From Priestia filamentosa (GTDB lineage Bacteria; Bacillota; Bacilli; Bacillales; Bacillaceae_H), in contig NZ_FXAJ01000001.1 of assembly GCF_900177535.1 (NCBI RefSeq), positions 1,340,214 through 1,404,213 on the forward strand: DNA of 64,000 nt. Direction: 5' to 3'. This document shows positions 33,738 through 42,394 of the stretch, in pieces. Made by a program: the position numbers and the translations under genes. Within the stretch, counting starts at the first letter, position 1. The number at the start of each line of letters is the position of its first letter. Under the pieces are notes generated by a model. The model was not told where the DNA came from, did not search any database, and saw nothing but the letters and a program-made list of their open reading frames with translations.

Positions 33738-35309
33738 ATGTTGAAATTAGAAGAACTTATTCCAGCGGAACAGTATAACTTAACAGAAGAAATGGAAAAG
33801 TACGCTTCAGAAAGAACGGCATTAAAATGGAGAGACGATGAAGGCCATCGTGAAGAAGTATCATATAATGAACTTATTGAGCGAGGAAACAAGCTAGCAA
33901 ACTCGTTTAAAAAACTGGGTTTACAAAAAGGAGATCGTGTATTAGTGATGGTGCCCCGTCTTGTGGAAGCATATGTCACATATTTTGCTTGTTTAAAATC
34001 AGGTCTTGTTATTATCCCGTCGTCTGAAATGCTTCGTGCTAAAGATTTACAGTACCGAATAAAACACGCAGAAGCGAAAGCCATTATTGCATATAAGCCA
34101 TATTGTAAAGAAATTGATATGGTAGAAGATGTAGAAACTTTAGAACATAAGCTTGTAATTGGTGGAGAATATGGTGAGTGGACAGATATGGTAGCGCTTA
34201 CAAAAGGGATGTCAAGCTCATTTGATGCTGTACAAACCTCAAAAAATGATATTGCTTTTCTTTCATACACATCTGGCACAACTGGACAGCCAAAAGGTGT
34301 TGTTCACAGTCACGGCTGGGCATATGCACATTTACGCATTGCAGGCGGTGAGTGGCTAGATATTAGTGAAAAAGATGTAGTATGGGCAACTGCAGGTCCT
34401 GGGTGGCAAAAATGGGTATGGAGTCCGTTTTTATCTGTACTTGGAAGAGGAGCAACAGGATTTGTTTATCATGGACGATTTGAGCCTAAGCAATATTTGC
34501 AGCTTTTACAAGATGAGAAAATCAATGTGCTTTGTTGTACACCAACTGAGTATCGCCTGATGGCTAAAATTGATGAATTAGAATCCTATAATTTATCTTC
34601 TTTACATAGCGCTGTTTCAGCAGGAGAAGCGTTAAATGAAGAAGTTATTAATACATTTAAAAAGTATTTTAATCTTCAAGTTCGTGATGGATATGGTCAA
34701 ACGGAAAGTACGCTTTTGATTGGTACATTAAAAGGAGTTCCGCATAAAGCAGGGTCAATGGGAAAACCGATGATTCCTCAGTTCATTGAGATCGTAGATG
34801 ATACCGGTGAGGCGTGCAAACTAGGAGAAGTCGGCAATATTGCGGTTCACAAAGATCTTCCCTCGCTTTTTAAAACATACTACAAAGATCCTGAAAGAAC
34901 GGCATCTGCCTATAAAGGAGACTACTTCTTAACAGGAGATCGTGCATCAAAAGATGAAGAAAACTATTATTGGTTTGAGGGAAGAAGCGATGATATTATC
35001 ATTAGCTCAGGTTATACAATAGGACCGTTTGAGGTAGAAGATGCACTTATGAAACACCCTGCTGTAAAAGAATGTGCGGTTGTAGCCAGCCCTGACGAAA
35101 TCCGAGGAAATGTAGTAAAAGCGTTTATTGTGCCAAGAACAAGCGTAGACAATGAAGAGGAGCTCACAAAAGAGCTTCAGAACCATGTTAAAAGTCTAAC
35201 AGCACCATACAAATACCCACGTCGTATTCAATTTGTAGACGATTTGCCAAAAACGAATTCAGGTAAAATTCGTCGCGTAGAGTTACGTCAACAAGAAGTA
35301 GGAAAGTAA
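33738..35309 (+). CDS. mbcS: Medium/branched-chain acyl-CoA synthetase, MbcS-like
   Basis: 523 residues of the adenylate-forming family. It shows LSYTSGTTGQPKGVVHSH, the acetyl-CoA-synthetase-like WATAGPGWQKWVWSPF, GYGQTES, and YFLTGDRASKDEENYYWFEGRSDDIIISSGYTIGPFEVE. The catalytic lysine is in TNSGKIRR. It matches B. subtilis MbcS (YtcI), which activates isobutyrate, 2-methylbutyrate and similar acids to feed branched-chain fatty acid synthesis. AAGGAGG is seven bases before ATG 33738, so the longer frame from GTG 33717 is not used. Monocistronic. Confidence 0.82.
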   Translation: MLKLEELIPAEQYNLTEEMEKYASERTALKWRDDEGHREEVSYNELIERGNKLANSFKKLGLQKGDRVLVMVPRLVEAYVTYFACLKSGLVIIPSSEMLRAKDLQYRIKHAEAKAIIAYKPYCKEIDMVEDVETLEHKLVIGGEYGEWTDMVALTKGMSSSFDAVQTSKNDIAFLSYTSGTTGQPKGVVHSHGWAYAHLRIAGGEWLDISEKDVVWATAGPGWQKWVWSPFLSVLGRGATGFVYHGRFEPKQYLQLLQDEKINVLCCTPTEYRLMAKIDELESYNLSSLHSAVSAGEALNEEVINTFKKYFNLQVRDGYGQTESTLLIGTLKGVPHKAGSMGKPMIPQFIEIVDDTGEACKLGEVGNIAVHKDLPSLFKTYYKDPERTASAYKGDYFLTGDRASKDEENYYWFEGRSDDIIISSGYTIGPFEVEDALMKHPAVKECAVVASPDEIRGNVVKAFIVPRTSVDNEEELTKELQNHVKSLTAPYKYPRRIQFVDDLPKTNSGKIRRVELRQQEVGK

Positions 35310-35340
35310 GAAAAAGCATCCGGCTGGATGCTTTTTTTAT
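35310..35340 (+). terminator. Intrinsic terminator
   Basis: AAAAAGCATCC-GGCT-GGATGCTTTTT followed by T. Confidence 0.85.
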
Positions 35341-35443
35341 GCTAACTCATCATCTCCCTTTCTAATGAAAAACGGGCACACCTTCTTTTCTTCCGCATAT
35401 TATAAATGGGGAGCTTTTTTATCAATTGAGCGAGGTGAACCTC

Positions 35444-35944
35444 ATGAAAAAGATTGTTTTAAATGTAAGCGAGAAATGGGTTAGCATGTTAAAAGAACAA
35501 AAAGAGAAAAACTATATGTCAAAAACAAAAGAATACTTGAAAAAGAGTGGGGTGTGGGTTCCAATCACTCCTGAAGTCCTTCTATGGTGCTTGGAGAAAA
35601 AAGGAAATATCCCCATTGTTGAACCACACTTATCGTTTTTAGAAGAAGGAATTGCTTTTAGTGGTAAAGTCAAAAAACTCGGCATCTCCATTCCTTTTGA
35701 AATAAGACTTTCCCCTTTCAAAGCCAGCAACCGTTCGCTTACGTTTCAAGTTCTTTATGTAAAGCCGTTAAACAGCAGTTGGTTCAAGAGGAAAATATTT
35801 CATAATGAACCTCTATCTCACTATAGTCAAAATTTATTAACGATTAATCTTAACGAAATAAGCAAGATTCGCTATGTGCCAGTCGGAAATATAAAAGACT
35901 TTGAAATTAAGGATGGAAAAGTATTTGTGAAATTAGGTGTTTAA
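35444..35944 (+). CDS. Hypothetical protein
   Basis: 166 residues, no signal peptide, rich in predicted beta strands from about 60 onward (IAFSGKVKKLGISIPFEIRLSPF, LTFQVLYVKPLN). The N-terminal 50 are helical and basic. The beta part recalls lipid-binding barrel-like proteins, but I cannot place it in a family. GAGGTGA precedes ATG 35444; a strong terminator follows. Confidence 0.55.
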   Translation: MKKIVLNVSEKWVSMLKEQKEKNYMSKTKEYLKKSGVWVPITPEVLLWCLEKKGNIPIVEPHLSFLEEGIAFSGKVKKLGISIPFEIRLSPFKASNRSLTFQVLYVKPLNSSWFKRKIFHNEPLSHYSQNLLTINLNEISKIRYVPVGNIKDFEIKDGKVFVKLGV

Positions 35945-35945
35945 A

Positions 35946-35984
35946 TAAAAAAGCTATCTTTGCTTCAAAGATAGCTTTTTATTT
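35946..35984 (+). terminator. Intrinsic terminator
   Basis: AAAAGCTATCTTTG pairs with CAAAGATAGCTTTT, loop of two to three bases, T-run after. Confidence 0.85.
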
Positions 35985-36202
35985 TGTTTTATAAAACTAT
36001 GTTCTAAAAGACCGAGTTAACATTATTTAAATATTTGTAAAGTCCCTGAATAAAAAAGCTCTGAATCTTGTTATCAAAGGGGATAAAAAGTAATTATAAT
36101 TAAAAAATTGATTAAATTATAAAAATAATTAGAATATTTTGTTTGTTTTTCTATTTATCGGGTACAGCTCCTATGTATTACCAAAAATAAGGAGGAGAAC
36201 AG

Positions 36203-36673
36203 ATGAAGAAAGCAAAAAGAGTTTTAGCAGGATCTGCCTTAAGCGTCACTCTATTAGCCGCACCATTAGCTCTACCTTTTGGAGGTAACACAGCGTCTGC
36301 TGCGACGCCTGAAGTAGGAGGAAGTGTTACAATCGATCCTGTTGCAATTGGACAAGCTATTGAAGATGCAAAAGTTTCGGCTGATAACAGAAGTGGTTTT
36401 GTAAAAGGAGCAATGGAGAAAGCGTTCTTTGAATCAGGACAGCAATATAACGTTGTTGTGATGAATTTAAGTCAAGGATACAACTCAGATGGACTTCAAG
36501 GTGTACAATATTTTGATACAACAGACTATGATGGAGTAACATATGGAATTTGGGTATTTGAACAAGGAACCTTCATTAATGAAGGTGATGGAGGTTATAT
36601 TAACTGGGCAATGAGAGGTTGGTTTGAACGAACAGGAGATGATGGGAAAACTGTCAACTTTCATCGTCCATAA
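36203..36673 (+). CDS. Secreted protein of unknown function
   Basis: 156 residues with a clear signal peptide (MKKAKRVLAGSALSVTLLAA, AxA cleavage near TASAA). The mature part of about 120 residues is acidic, free of cysteine and rich in Y, W, G and D. It contains YNVVVMNLSQGY and a C-terminal WAMRGWFERTGDDGKTVNF stretch, which may be a small beta-rich extracellular domain. AAGGAGGAG precedes the start, and a strong terminator follows. No family recognised. Confidence 0.6.
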   Translation: MKKAKRVLAGSALSVTLLAAPLALPFGGNTASAATPEVGGSVTIDPVAIGQAIEDAKVSADNRSGFVKGAMEKAFFESGQQYNVVVMNLSQGYNSDGLQGVQYFDTTDYDGVTYGIWVFEQGTFINEGDGGYINWAMRGWFERTGDDGKTVNFHRP

Positions 36674-36675
36674 TA

Positions 36676-36716
36676 TAAAAAAGCTTGAAGTGCAGCCACA
36701 CTTCAAGCTTTTTTAT
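36676..36716 (+). terminator. Intrinsic terminator
   Basis: AAAAAGCTTGAAGTG pairs with CACTTCAAGCTTTTT. Confidence 0.85.
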
Positions 36717-36787
36717 ATGTATAAACAGGATTTACCTTGAAGAAGACGAATAAAAGGGATAAATAATGCTTTAGGGGGAATAAAGCA

Positions 36788-37753
36788 ATGAAAACGCGTG
36801 TAACAAAGTTATTAAATATTCAATATCCAATCGTTCAAGGAGGGCTTGCTCATTTAGCGTATGCAGAGCTTGCTTCCGCTGTTTCTAATGCAGGCGGACT
36901 TGGGCAAATTACAGCGATGACGTTAGGAGAAGGTGAAAAACTTAGGAAAGAAATTCGAAAAACAAAAGAGTTAACCCAAAATCCATATGGCGTAAATTTT
37001 GCAATTGGTCAGCATGCCACTTCTTATGAAGAATTGCTAGAGGTTGTTATAGAAGAAGAAGTTCCTGTTATCTCTGTTACAGGAGCAAATCCTAAGCCGA
37101 TTTTTGAACGCTTACAAGGAGAAAAAGTGAAAAAACTTGTGCTTGTTGCAAACGTAAGACAAGCACAAAAAGCGGAAAGTCTTGGAGCGGATGCTGTGAT
37201 GGCCGTTGGAAACGAAGGTGGAGGTCATTTAGGAAGAGATGAAGTAGGCACGGTGGTTCTGATTCCGCGTGTTGTTCAGTCTGTATCCATCCCAGTTTTG
37301 GCGAGTGGAGGAATTGGTACAGGCAGAGGTTTGCTTGCTGCATTAGCCCTAGGCGCTGACGGAATTGAGATGGGTACGCGCTTCATCGCAACAAAAGAGT
37401 GTGTACATGCGCATCAAACGTACAAAAAAGCGCTTCTTGCTAGTAGTGAACAAGATACAGTTATCATTAAAAAAACGTGGGGAGCTCCTGGACGTGTTTT
37501 AAAATCCGTCTATACAAATCATATTATCCAGCGTGAAAGAGAAGGAGCAACATATGAAGATTTAAAAGAATCAGTAAGTGGAGAGGCGAATAAAAAATAT
37601 ATTTATGAAGGAGAAGAAGATAAAGGATTTGGCTGGGCAGGCCAAGTAGTCGGGCTCATTGATTCAGTCCCATCTGTTCAAGAACTTATCGTAAATATGA
37701 TAGAAGAGGCACGTCACGGAGCAGAGGATGTTTATAAAATGTTTGAAAATTGA
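36788..37753 (+). CDS. Nitronate monooxygenase-type flavin oxidoreductase
   Basis: 321 residues of the 2-nitropropane-dioxygenase/FabK superfamily (TIM barrel with FMN). The N-terminal YPIVQGGLA, the NAGGLGQI strand, GNEGGGHLGRDE, VLASGGIGTGRGLLAALALGADGIEMGTRF (FMN phosphate loop) are present. It oxidises nitronates or acts as an NAD(P)H-flavin enoyl reductase; fatty acid context is lacking, so the former is more likely. It is followed after 70 bases by a CoxG-type gene. Confidence 0.8.
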   Translation: MKTRVTKLLNIQYPIVQGGLAHLAYAELASAVSNAGGLGQITAMTLGEGEKLRKEIRKTKELTQNPYGVNFAIGQHATSYEELLEVVIEEEVPVISVTGANPKPIFERLQGEKVKKLVLVANVRQAQKAESLGADAVMAVGNEGGGHLGRDEVGTVVLIPRVVQSVSIPVLASGGIGTGRGLLAALALGADGIEMGTRFIATKECVHAHQTYKKALLASSEQDTVIIKKTWGAPGRVLKSVYTNHIIQREREGATYEDLKESVSGEANKKYIYEGEEDKGFGWAGQVVGLIDSVPSVQELIVNMIEEARHGAEDVYKMFEN

Positions 37754-37823
37754 GTGTCTTCTTCATAAAAAGCTTGTTTTCTTGCATAGAGTAGAAAAAA
37801 GCCTTTGAAGGGAGAAGATACGT

Positions 37824-38270
37824 TTGAAAGGAGAAGGAACAATTGATCTTCATACAACACGAGAACGTGCTTTTAAGATGCTTTTGGATCCCGGCGTATT
37901 GAAAGAATGTATGGTTGGATGTAAACGCTTCGAAAAGGTAGAAGAGGGAATATATAAAGCAAACATTTCGCTTGGTTTTCTGCCGGTAAAAGGGGATTAC
38001 GATATAACCATTAAGCTAACGGATTTAAAAGAGCCAGAGCAATATAATATGAAGATGAGTGGAAAAGGGGGACCAGGCGAAATTAAGATGCTGAATCATA
38101 TTCATCTTGATGAAAAGGGTCATACAACAGTGCTTTCCTATACATATGAAGCAGAAATTCATGGGAAAGTAACAAAAGCGGGAAAGCCTGTTCTAAAGAA
38201 AGTAGCAGGGTTCATTGTGAAAGATTTTTTCAAACGATTTGAAAAAGAGATCAAGCGTAGTAAAGTATGA
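37824..38270 (+). CDS. SRPBCC/CoxG-family protein
   Basis: 148 residues with the START-like fold pattern of CoxG: an early GTIDLHTTRERAFKMLLDPGVLKECMVGCKRFEKVEEG and a central YNMKMSGKGGPGEIKM. CoxG-type proteins bind membranes or hydrophobic ligands and are not limited to CO dehydrogenase loci. The start is TTG at 37824 behind GGGAGAAG. It may be cotranscribed with the preceding oxidoreductase. Confidence 0.75.
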   Translation: MKGEGTIDLHTTRERAFKMLLDPGVLKECMVGCKRFEKVEEGIYKANISLGFLPVKGDYDITIKLTDLKEPEQYNMKMSGKGGPGEIKMLNHIHLDEKGHTTVLSYTYEAEIHGKVTKAGKPVLKKVAGFIVKDFFKRFEKEIKRSKV

Positions 38271-38276
38271 ATAGAA

Positions 38277-38307
38277 AGAAGTCAGTAGATCTCTACTGGC
38301 TTTTTTC
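38277..38307 (+). terminator. Intrinsic terminator
   Basis: AGTCAGTAGA pairs with TCTACTGGCT (one G-T pair) and is followed by TTTTT. Confidence 0.7.
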
Positions 38308-38391
38308 TATTGAAAACAGTATTGAAAAGTCAGAAAGTCGGGTATGCAATAGATATAAGACAACACAAAAAAGATAGAAAGGAGAAAGTGT

Positions 38392-39252
38392 ATGTCTTCG
38401 GCAAAAGGGTTTTTAAAAAATTTGGGAGAAGAGATGCAAAAAGATCGAGCAACAGGATTAGCAGCAGAGCAAGCTTATTACTATATGCTATCCATTTTTC
38501 CTGTTCTCATCCTTTTGCTATCTATCATTCCATATCTATCAATTGAGCCTCAAACAGCAGTTTCATTTATTAAAAGTATTCTTCCATCACAAACAGCTAA
38601 TTTACTAGAAGAAAATGTGATCGACCTTGTAACAACTCCAAATGGTGGATTGTTAACAGTCGGAATTCTGGGAACACTTTGGTCTGCATCAAATGGGATT
38701 CAAGCGTTTATTCACGCGATGAATATCGCATACGATGTGGAAGATAATCGCTCATTTATAAAAGTACGCTTGCTCGCTATTGTGTTAACAATAGGCCTTC
38801 TTGTAGCTTTTATTATTTCATTAGCTCTCCCTATATTTGGAAATGTAATTATTGATTGGATTAAAAGCTTTGTTCCTATATCCTCTGGATTTGAAATTTT
38901 ATTTACTATTTTAAGATGGGTTGTAGCAGTTGTTGTCATTTCTATCGTCCTTTCAGGTCTTTATCGTTTTGCGCCGAATAAAAGTTTTGCTTTTAAACAC
39001 GTTATTCCAGGAGCTGCTATTGCAACAGTGCTTTGGCAAGTAATCTCATTTGGGTTTTCTTTTTACGTTAGTAATTTTGGCAATTACTCCGCTACTTATG
39101 GAAGCTTAGGAGGCGTAATTGTCCTTATGATTTGGCTCTACTTAACAGGACTCATTCTTGTTATTGGAGGAGAGATTAACGCTCTTTTTCATAAGCGAAA
39201 TATTCAAACAGAAGCAATTGTGAAACATCCTAAAAGAGTTGTTAAACAATAA
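38392..39252 (+). CDS. YihY/BrkB-family membrane protein
   Basis: 286 residues with six spans. Typical segments: an N-terminal DRATGLAAEQAYYYMLSIFPVLILLLSI, then GILGTLWSASNGIQAFIHAMNIAYDVEDNRSF, LYRFAPN, and GSLGGVIVLMIWLYLTGLILVIGGEINA. The family was once misnamed ribonuclease BN; its function is still unsettled (a transport or flippase role is suspected). B. subtilis YfkH is similar. AAAGGAGAA precedes the start. Confidence 0.85.
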   Translation: MSSAKGFLKNLGEEMQKDRATGLAAEQAYYYMLSIFPVLILLLSIIPYLSIEPQTAVSFIKSILPSQTANLLEENVIDLVTTPNGGLLTVGILGTLWSASNGIQAFIHAMNIAYDVEDNRSFIKVRLLAIVLTIGLLVAFIISLALPIFGNVIIDWIKSFVPISSGFEILFTILRWVVAVVVISIVLSGLYRFAPNKSFAFKHVIPGAAIATVLWQVISFGFSFYVSNFGNYSATYGSLGGVIVLMIWLYLTGLILVIGGEINALFHKRNIQTEAIVKHPKRVVKQ

Positions 39253-39280
39253 AAAAAGCGAGGGATTCCTCGCTTTTTTA
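39251..39280. terminator. Bidirectional terminator
   Basis: AAAAAGCGAGG and CCTCGCTTTTT form a stem with a three- to four-base loop between converging genes. Confidence 0.85.
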
Positions 39281-39580
39281 CTATGCTTTTCCGTTTTCCC
39301 ATACTCTCTTTAATAAAGTTGGGGTTTTTTTGGCACCGCCTATTACTTTGTTGACGGATTCTTTTTTATACTGAATGTCCTCTGAAATCTTATCTTTCGT
39401 GTCATTCAATACAGCCGTTTCTGTTTTTATACCATTCATACGTTCATTTACCCGCTCCGCTGTAGCATTTAATTCTTTTACTTTTGGCTTAATGTTTTTC
39501 ATTGCTTTTATAGCTGTATAGCCAAGATAAATAATGGCTACAACGAGTAAAGCAATGCTTGCATATAAAATCATAATCAC
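39281..39580 (-). CDS. DUF948 protein, YoxC-like
   Basis: About 99 residues: one N-terminal span (MIMILYASIALLVVAIIYLGY) and a coiled-coil tail containing LNATAERVNERMNGIKTETAVLNDTKDKI. This is the pattern of DUF948 proteins such as B. subtilis YoxC and YtxG. GTG 39580 is chosen because AGGAGG lies nine bases before it and the N-terminus then aligns with YoxC; the open frame to 39613 is probably untranslated. Function unknown; envelope or stress related in relatives. Confidence 0.7.
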   Translation of the reverse strand: MIMILYASIALLVVAIIYLGYTAIKAMKNIKPKVKELNATAERVNERMNGIKTETAVLNDTKDKISEDIQYKKESVNKVIGGAKKTPTLLKRVWENGKA

Positions 39581-39691
39581 TGCTATCAACCTCCTTATGG
39601 GATACATACCCAATTTAAGCTGTTTATAATCGATGCAAAAGGAAAAACAGTATGGTACGATAAGGAAAAGTAGAGAGAAAGGAAGAATTAT

Positions 39692-40309
39692 ATGGACTTA
39701 GAAAAACTACAGCAAAAGTTAGAGCATCGCCGTCCTGCTATTTTAGGAAGCGAACATTTTTTAAAATATGCTATTTTAATTCCTATAGTTCAAAAACAAG
39801 ATGAACTTCATCTTCTCTTTGAAGTGCGAGCTTCAACAATGCGAAGACAGCCTGGGGAAGTTTGTTTTCCAGGAGGAAGAATTGAAGAAGGAGATAAAAA
39901 TGAGCAAGAGGCAGCTATAAGGGAAACGGCAGAGGAACTTGGCATTTCCTCTAATAAAATTACAAACGTACAGCCTCTCGATTATTTTGTATCTCCTTTT
40001 GGGATGATTATTTATCCGTATGTAGGCTTTATTGATGAAGCTGAGATTCTTCCAAATCAAGAAGAGGTAGAGCGCGTATTTACGGTGCCTCTTTCTTATC
40101 TCCTCCATAATCCGCCGAAGGAATTTGAGATGAATTATGAAGTGAAACCTGCTGCTGATTTTCCATATCATTTAATTCCAGGAGGAGAGAATTATAATTT
40201 TCGTCAGCGTCCACTTCCTGAATATTTTTATGAATACAATAGCGATGTAATATGGGGATTAACAGGACGAATGTTAAAACACTTTATAGACGTCATTCAA
40301 AAAGATTAG
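39692..40309 (+). CDS. Nudix hydrolase, CoA pyrophosphatase type
   Basis: 205 residues. The Nudix box reads GGRIEEGDKNEQEAAIRETAEELGI (GX5EX7REUXEEXGU complete). The preceding RRQPGEVCFPGG is the extension typical of CoA diphosphatases (NudL/YeaB type). It would cleave CoA to phosphopantetheine and 3',5'-ADP. AGAAAGGAAG precedes the start. Its 3' end overlaps the converging DUF4003 gene by four bases. Confidence 0.85.
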   Translation: MDLEKLQQKLEHRRPAILGSEHFLKYAILIPIVQKQDELHLLFEVRASTMRRQPGEVCFPGGRIEEGDKNEQEAAIRETAEELGISSNKITNVQPLDYFVSPFGMIIYPYVGFIDEAEILPNQEEVERVFTVPLSYLLHNPPKEFEMNYEVKPAADFPYHLIPGGENYNFRQRPLPEYFYEYNSDVIWGLTGRMLKHFIDVIQKD

Positions 40310-41304
40310 TTTCCACCGCCGCCATCACTAGAGGAAGCATTTGCTGCAGCGCTTGCTATCACAGCTACCATTGCTGCCTGCTGAGCTTGAATAACCATAT
40401 CTAGCGTTGTGTAGAGGCTTGTTTTTAAAATGTCTTCATGTTCCATACTATAGTTCATCACACTGTTAACAGCTGTTGCAAAATTTGTTTGCTGCTTCCA
40501 TTTGAAAGCTTTATGTTTATTGAAATAAGCAGCAATATCATGAATTTGAGCAAGCTTTCTTTCGTCAGCTTCTAATAAAGAAAGGATTGCAAATTGAGTA
40601 TAGTAAGCAGGTTTTATTTTCATGCCATTTTTAGAAAAGTAGTTTTCAATTCTAGCATACGTTTCATAAAGGTCTTCAAGCGGTTGCGTATCCTGAAGCG
40701 AGAGAATATGGCTCAAAAACTGCAAATCGTTTCCTTTTCGGCATCCTTTACTTGCCCACATTTCATACACGTTTTCAACACGGTCGATAATTTCAATAGG
40801 AGCGCCATTTTCTCTTGAAAGCAGCATTGCAAGCGGATAGTCGCTTTTAGACGTTATAAACGGATGAGCTTCTTTCATTAAAGTGTAAAGAGAAAGGGCC
40901 CGGTCAGCATAGTCTTCAACCGAAAACGTTGGCGTTTCTTCATTAAGAACAATAAGAGCGCACAGGTATGTGAATACATCTTTTTTAAAGCCTGAATCCA
41001 CTAGCTTGTTATAAATTGTGTTAAGCTCCTGAAATTTAGCTTCTGGGTTGTTATATTGAGCATCAAGAAGTGCAGCAATCATAAAAGAGTAGCTAGAGTT
41101 AAGGGGTGAAAAAAATCCAACTTGCTTTTTTAATATTTTTCCGAGCGAAAGAAGCGAAACTTGCGCTTCTTTTTTATTGCTTTCTCCATATATAGAAGAG
41201 AGAATCATTAAATAGTTTTTATCAACAGCTTGCCATTTTAATTCATTCTTTAAGTGAAAATACATTTTTTCAAAACGTTCCACTTTTTCTTCCAGTGTTG
41301 TCAT
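40306..41304 (-). CDS. DUF4003 family protein
   Basis: 332 residues, largely alpha-helical, no signal peptide, ending in a small-residue tail (AAANASSSDGGGGN) that could lie along a membrane or be flexible. The KNYLMILSSIYG start and a region with SDYPLAMLLS fit the Bacillus DUF4003 family as I recall it. Function unknown. AAAGGAAGTG precedes the ATG. Single gene, converging with the Nudix gene. Confidence 0.7.
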   Translation of the reverse strand: MTTLEEKVERFEKMYFHLKNELKWQAVDKNYLMILSSIYGESNKKEAQVSLLSLGKILKKQVGFFSPLNSSYSFMIAALLDAQYNNPEAKFQELNTIYNKLVDSGFKKDVFTYLCALIVLNEETPTFSVEDYADRALSLYTLMKEAHPFITSKSDYPLAMLLSRENGAPIEIIDRVENVYEMWASKGCRKGNDLQFLSHILSLQDTQPLEDLYETYARIENYFSKNGMKIKPAYYTQFAILSLLEADERKLAQIHDIAAYFNKHKAFKWKQQTNFATAVNSVMNYSMEHEDILKTSLYTTLDMVIQAQQAAMVAVIASAAANASSSDGGGGN

Positions 41305-41367
41305 CTATATCACTTCCTTTTTTCTTTCTTCTTTTTTATACGAAGAAAGAAACGAAAAGTTTCAAGA

Positions 41368-42249
41368 TTACCCATCTTGAAACTCTTCAAACGCCTGTAT
41401 AAATTCCTGTGCAGCTTTTGATACATATCCTTTTCGGTAAATAAGTGATGTTTTAAGAATAAAAGGATTGTTTTCAATTGAGAGTGTTTTTAAATCGTTT
41501 AAGCCATGTAAGGAAAGCATTGAACAAGGAAGTATCGTTGCCCCAAATCCTGCTGAAACGAGATTTAAGAGGGTGGCAGAGTCGTGACATTCACAAAAAA
41601 GCGTTGGATGTAAATTTAATCGTTCAAATTCTACTAAAATACTGTCATAAATTCCTTTTCCATAGTTGGTTCGTAGCAAAACAAGCGGAAGGGAAGCAAG
41701 AGTTTCCATACTTACTGGCTCTGTGCTTGGATGATTTTTCGGTACAACAACAACGCAAGGATCTTCAGAAAGCTGTTTTGTAATGACGTTTTCATTTGAA
41801 AAGAGGGTTGTGGTTAGTACTACATCAATTTTTCTGCTTTCTAAAAGTTCTTCTAACCGTGTTGGTTCATCTTCCCAAACTTGAAATGTAAAATTAGGAT
41901 GTTTTTCTTTATAAGACACAATGCTTTTTACAAGAAGGGCAGCCGAATAAATCGTTGCTCCAACAGATAACTTACCTTCCCCGCTGTTTTGAAATTCTTT
42001 TACTTCTTCAACTGTATCTTCCATCTTATTCACGACTTCTCGCGCTCGCTTGAGGAACAGCTCTCCCTCTGGCGTGAGCGTCATTCGCTTCTTTTTATTA
42101 CGCTCAAACAGCATAACACCAAGCTCTTCTTCCATTCCTTGAACTTGTCGACTTAAAGGTGGCTGTGCCATATGTAGGCGTTCTGCAGCTTTTGTAATTG
42201 TTCCTTCTTCAGCAATAGCAATAAAATACATCATTTGGCGAATATCCAT
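41368..42249 (-). CDS. bsdA: LysR-type regulator BsdA
   Basis: 293 residues. The LysR helix-turn-helix lies at about 18-38 (EGTITKAAERLHMAQPPLSRQV), followed by a periplasmic-binding-like effector domain with the CECHDSATLLNLVSAGFGATILP stretch shared with B. subtilis BsdA (YclA). BsdA activates the phenolic acid decarboxylase genes bsdBCD in response to salicylate-like acids. It is divergent from bsdC, as in B. subtilis, but bsdB (the UbiX-type flavin prenyltransferase) is not between them here. Confidence 0.82.
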   Translation of the reverse strand: MDIRQMMYFIAIAEEGTITKAAERLHMAQPPLSRQVQGMEEELGVMLFERNKKKRMTLTPEGELFLKRAREVVNKMEDTVEEVKEFQNSGEGKLSVGATIYSAALLVKSIVSYKEKHPNFTFQVWEDEPTRLEELLESRKIDVVLTTTLFSNENVITKQLSEDPCVVVVPKNHPSTEPVSMETLASLPLVLLRTNYGKGIYDSILVEFERLNLHPTLFCECHDSATLLNLVSAGFGATILPCSMLSLHGLNDLKTLSIENNPFILKTSLIYRKGYVSKAAQEFIQAFEEFQDG

Positions 42250-42299
42250 AAAGTGTTCTCCTCTCTTTATACCTTAAGAGTATTTTATAAATATTTAAT

Positions 42300-42316
42300 A
42301 CATATTTCAAATATGT
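42300..42316. promoter_or_regulatory. Palindromic site in the bsdA-bsdC gap
   Basis: ACATATTT-C-AAATATGT is a perfect 8+8 palindrome, and CATGT...ACATG follows at about 42325-42343. The AT-rich palindrome between a LysR gene and its target fits a BsdA binding site. Confidence 0.5.
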
Positions 42317-42394
42317 AAAAAGTTCATGTACCATAAACATGTAGAAAAAATGATTTATATGGTAAGGCAAGAAGAGAAACAAGGAGGAAAAAAG

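Noticed and set aside
33662-34279. Minus-strand open frame of 205 codons opposite mbcS
   Set aside because: Antisense to a highly conserved enzyme gene; no ribosome binding site and no recognisable motif.
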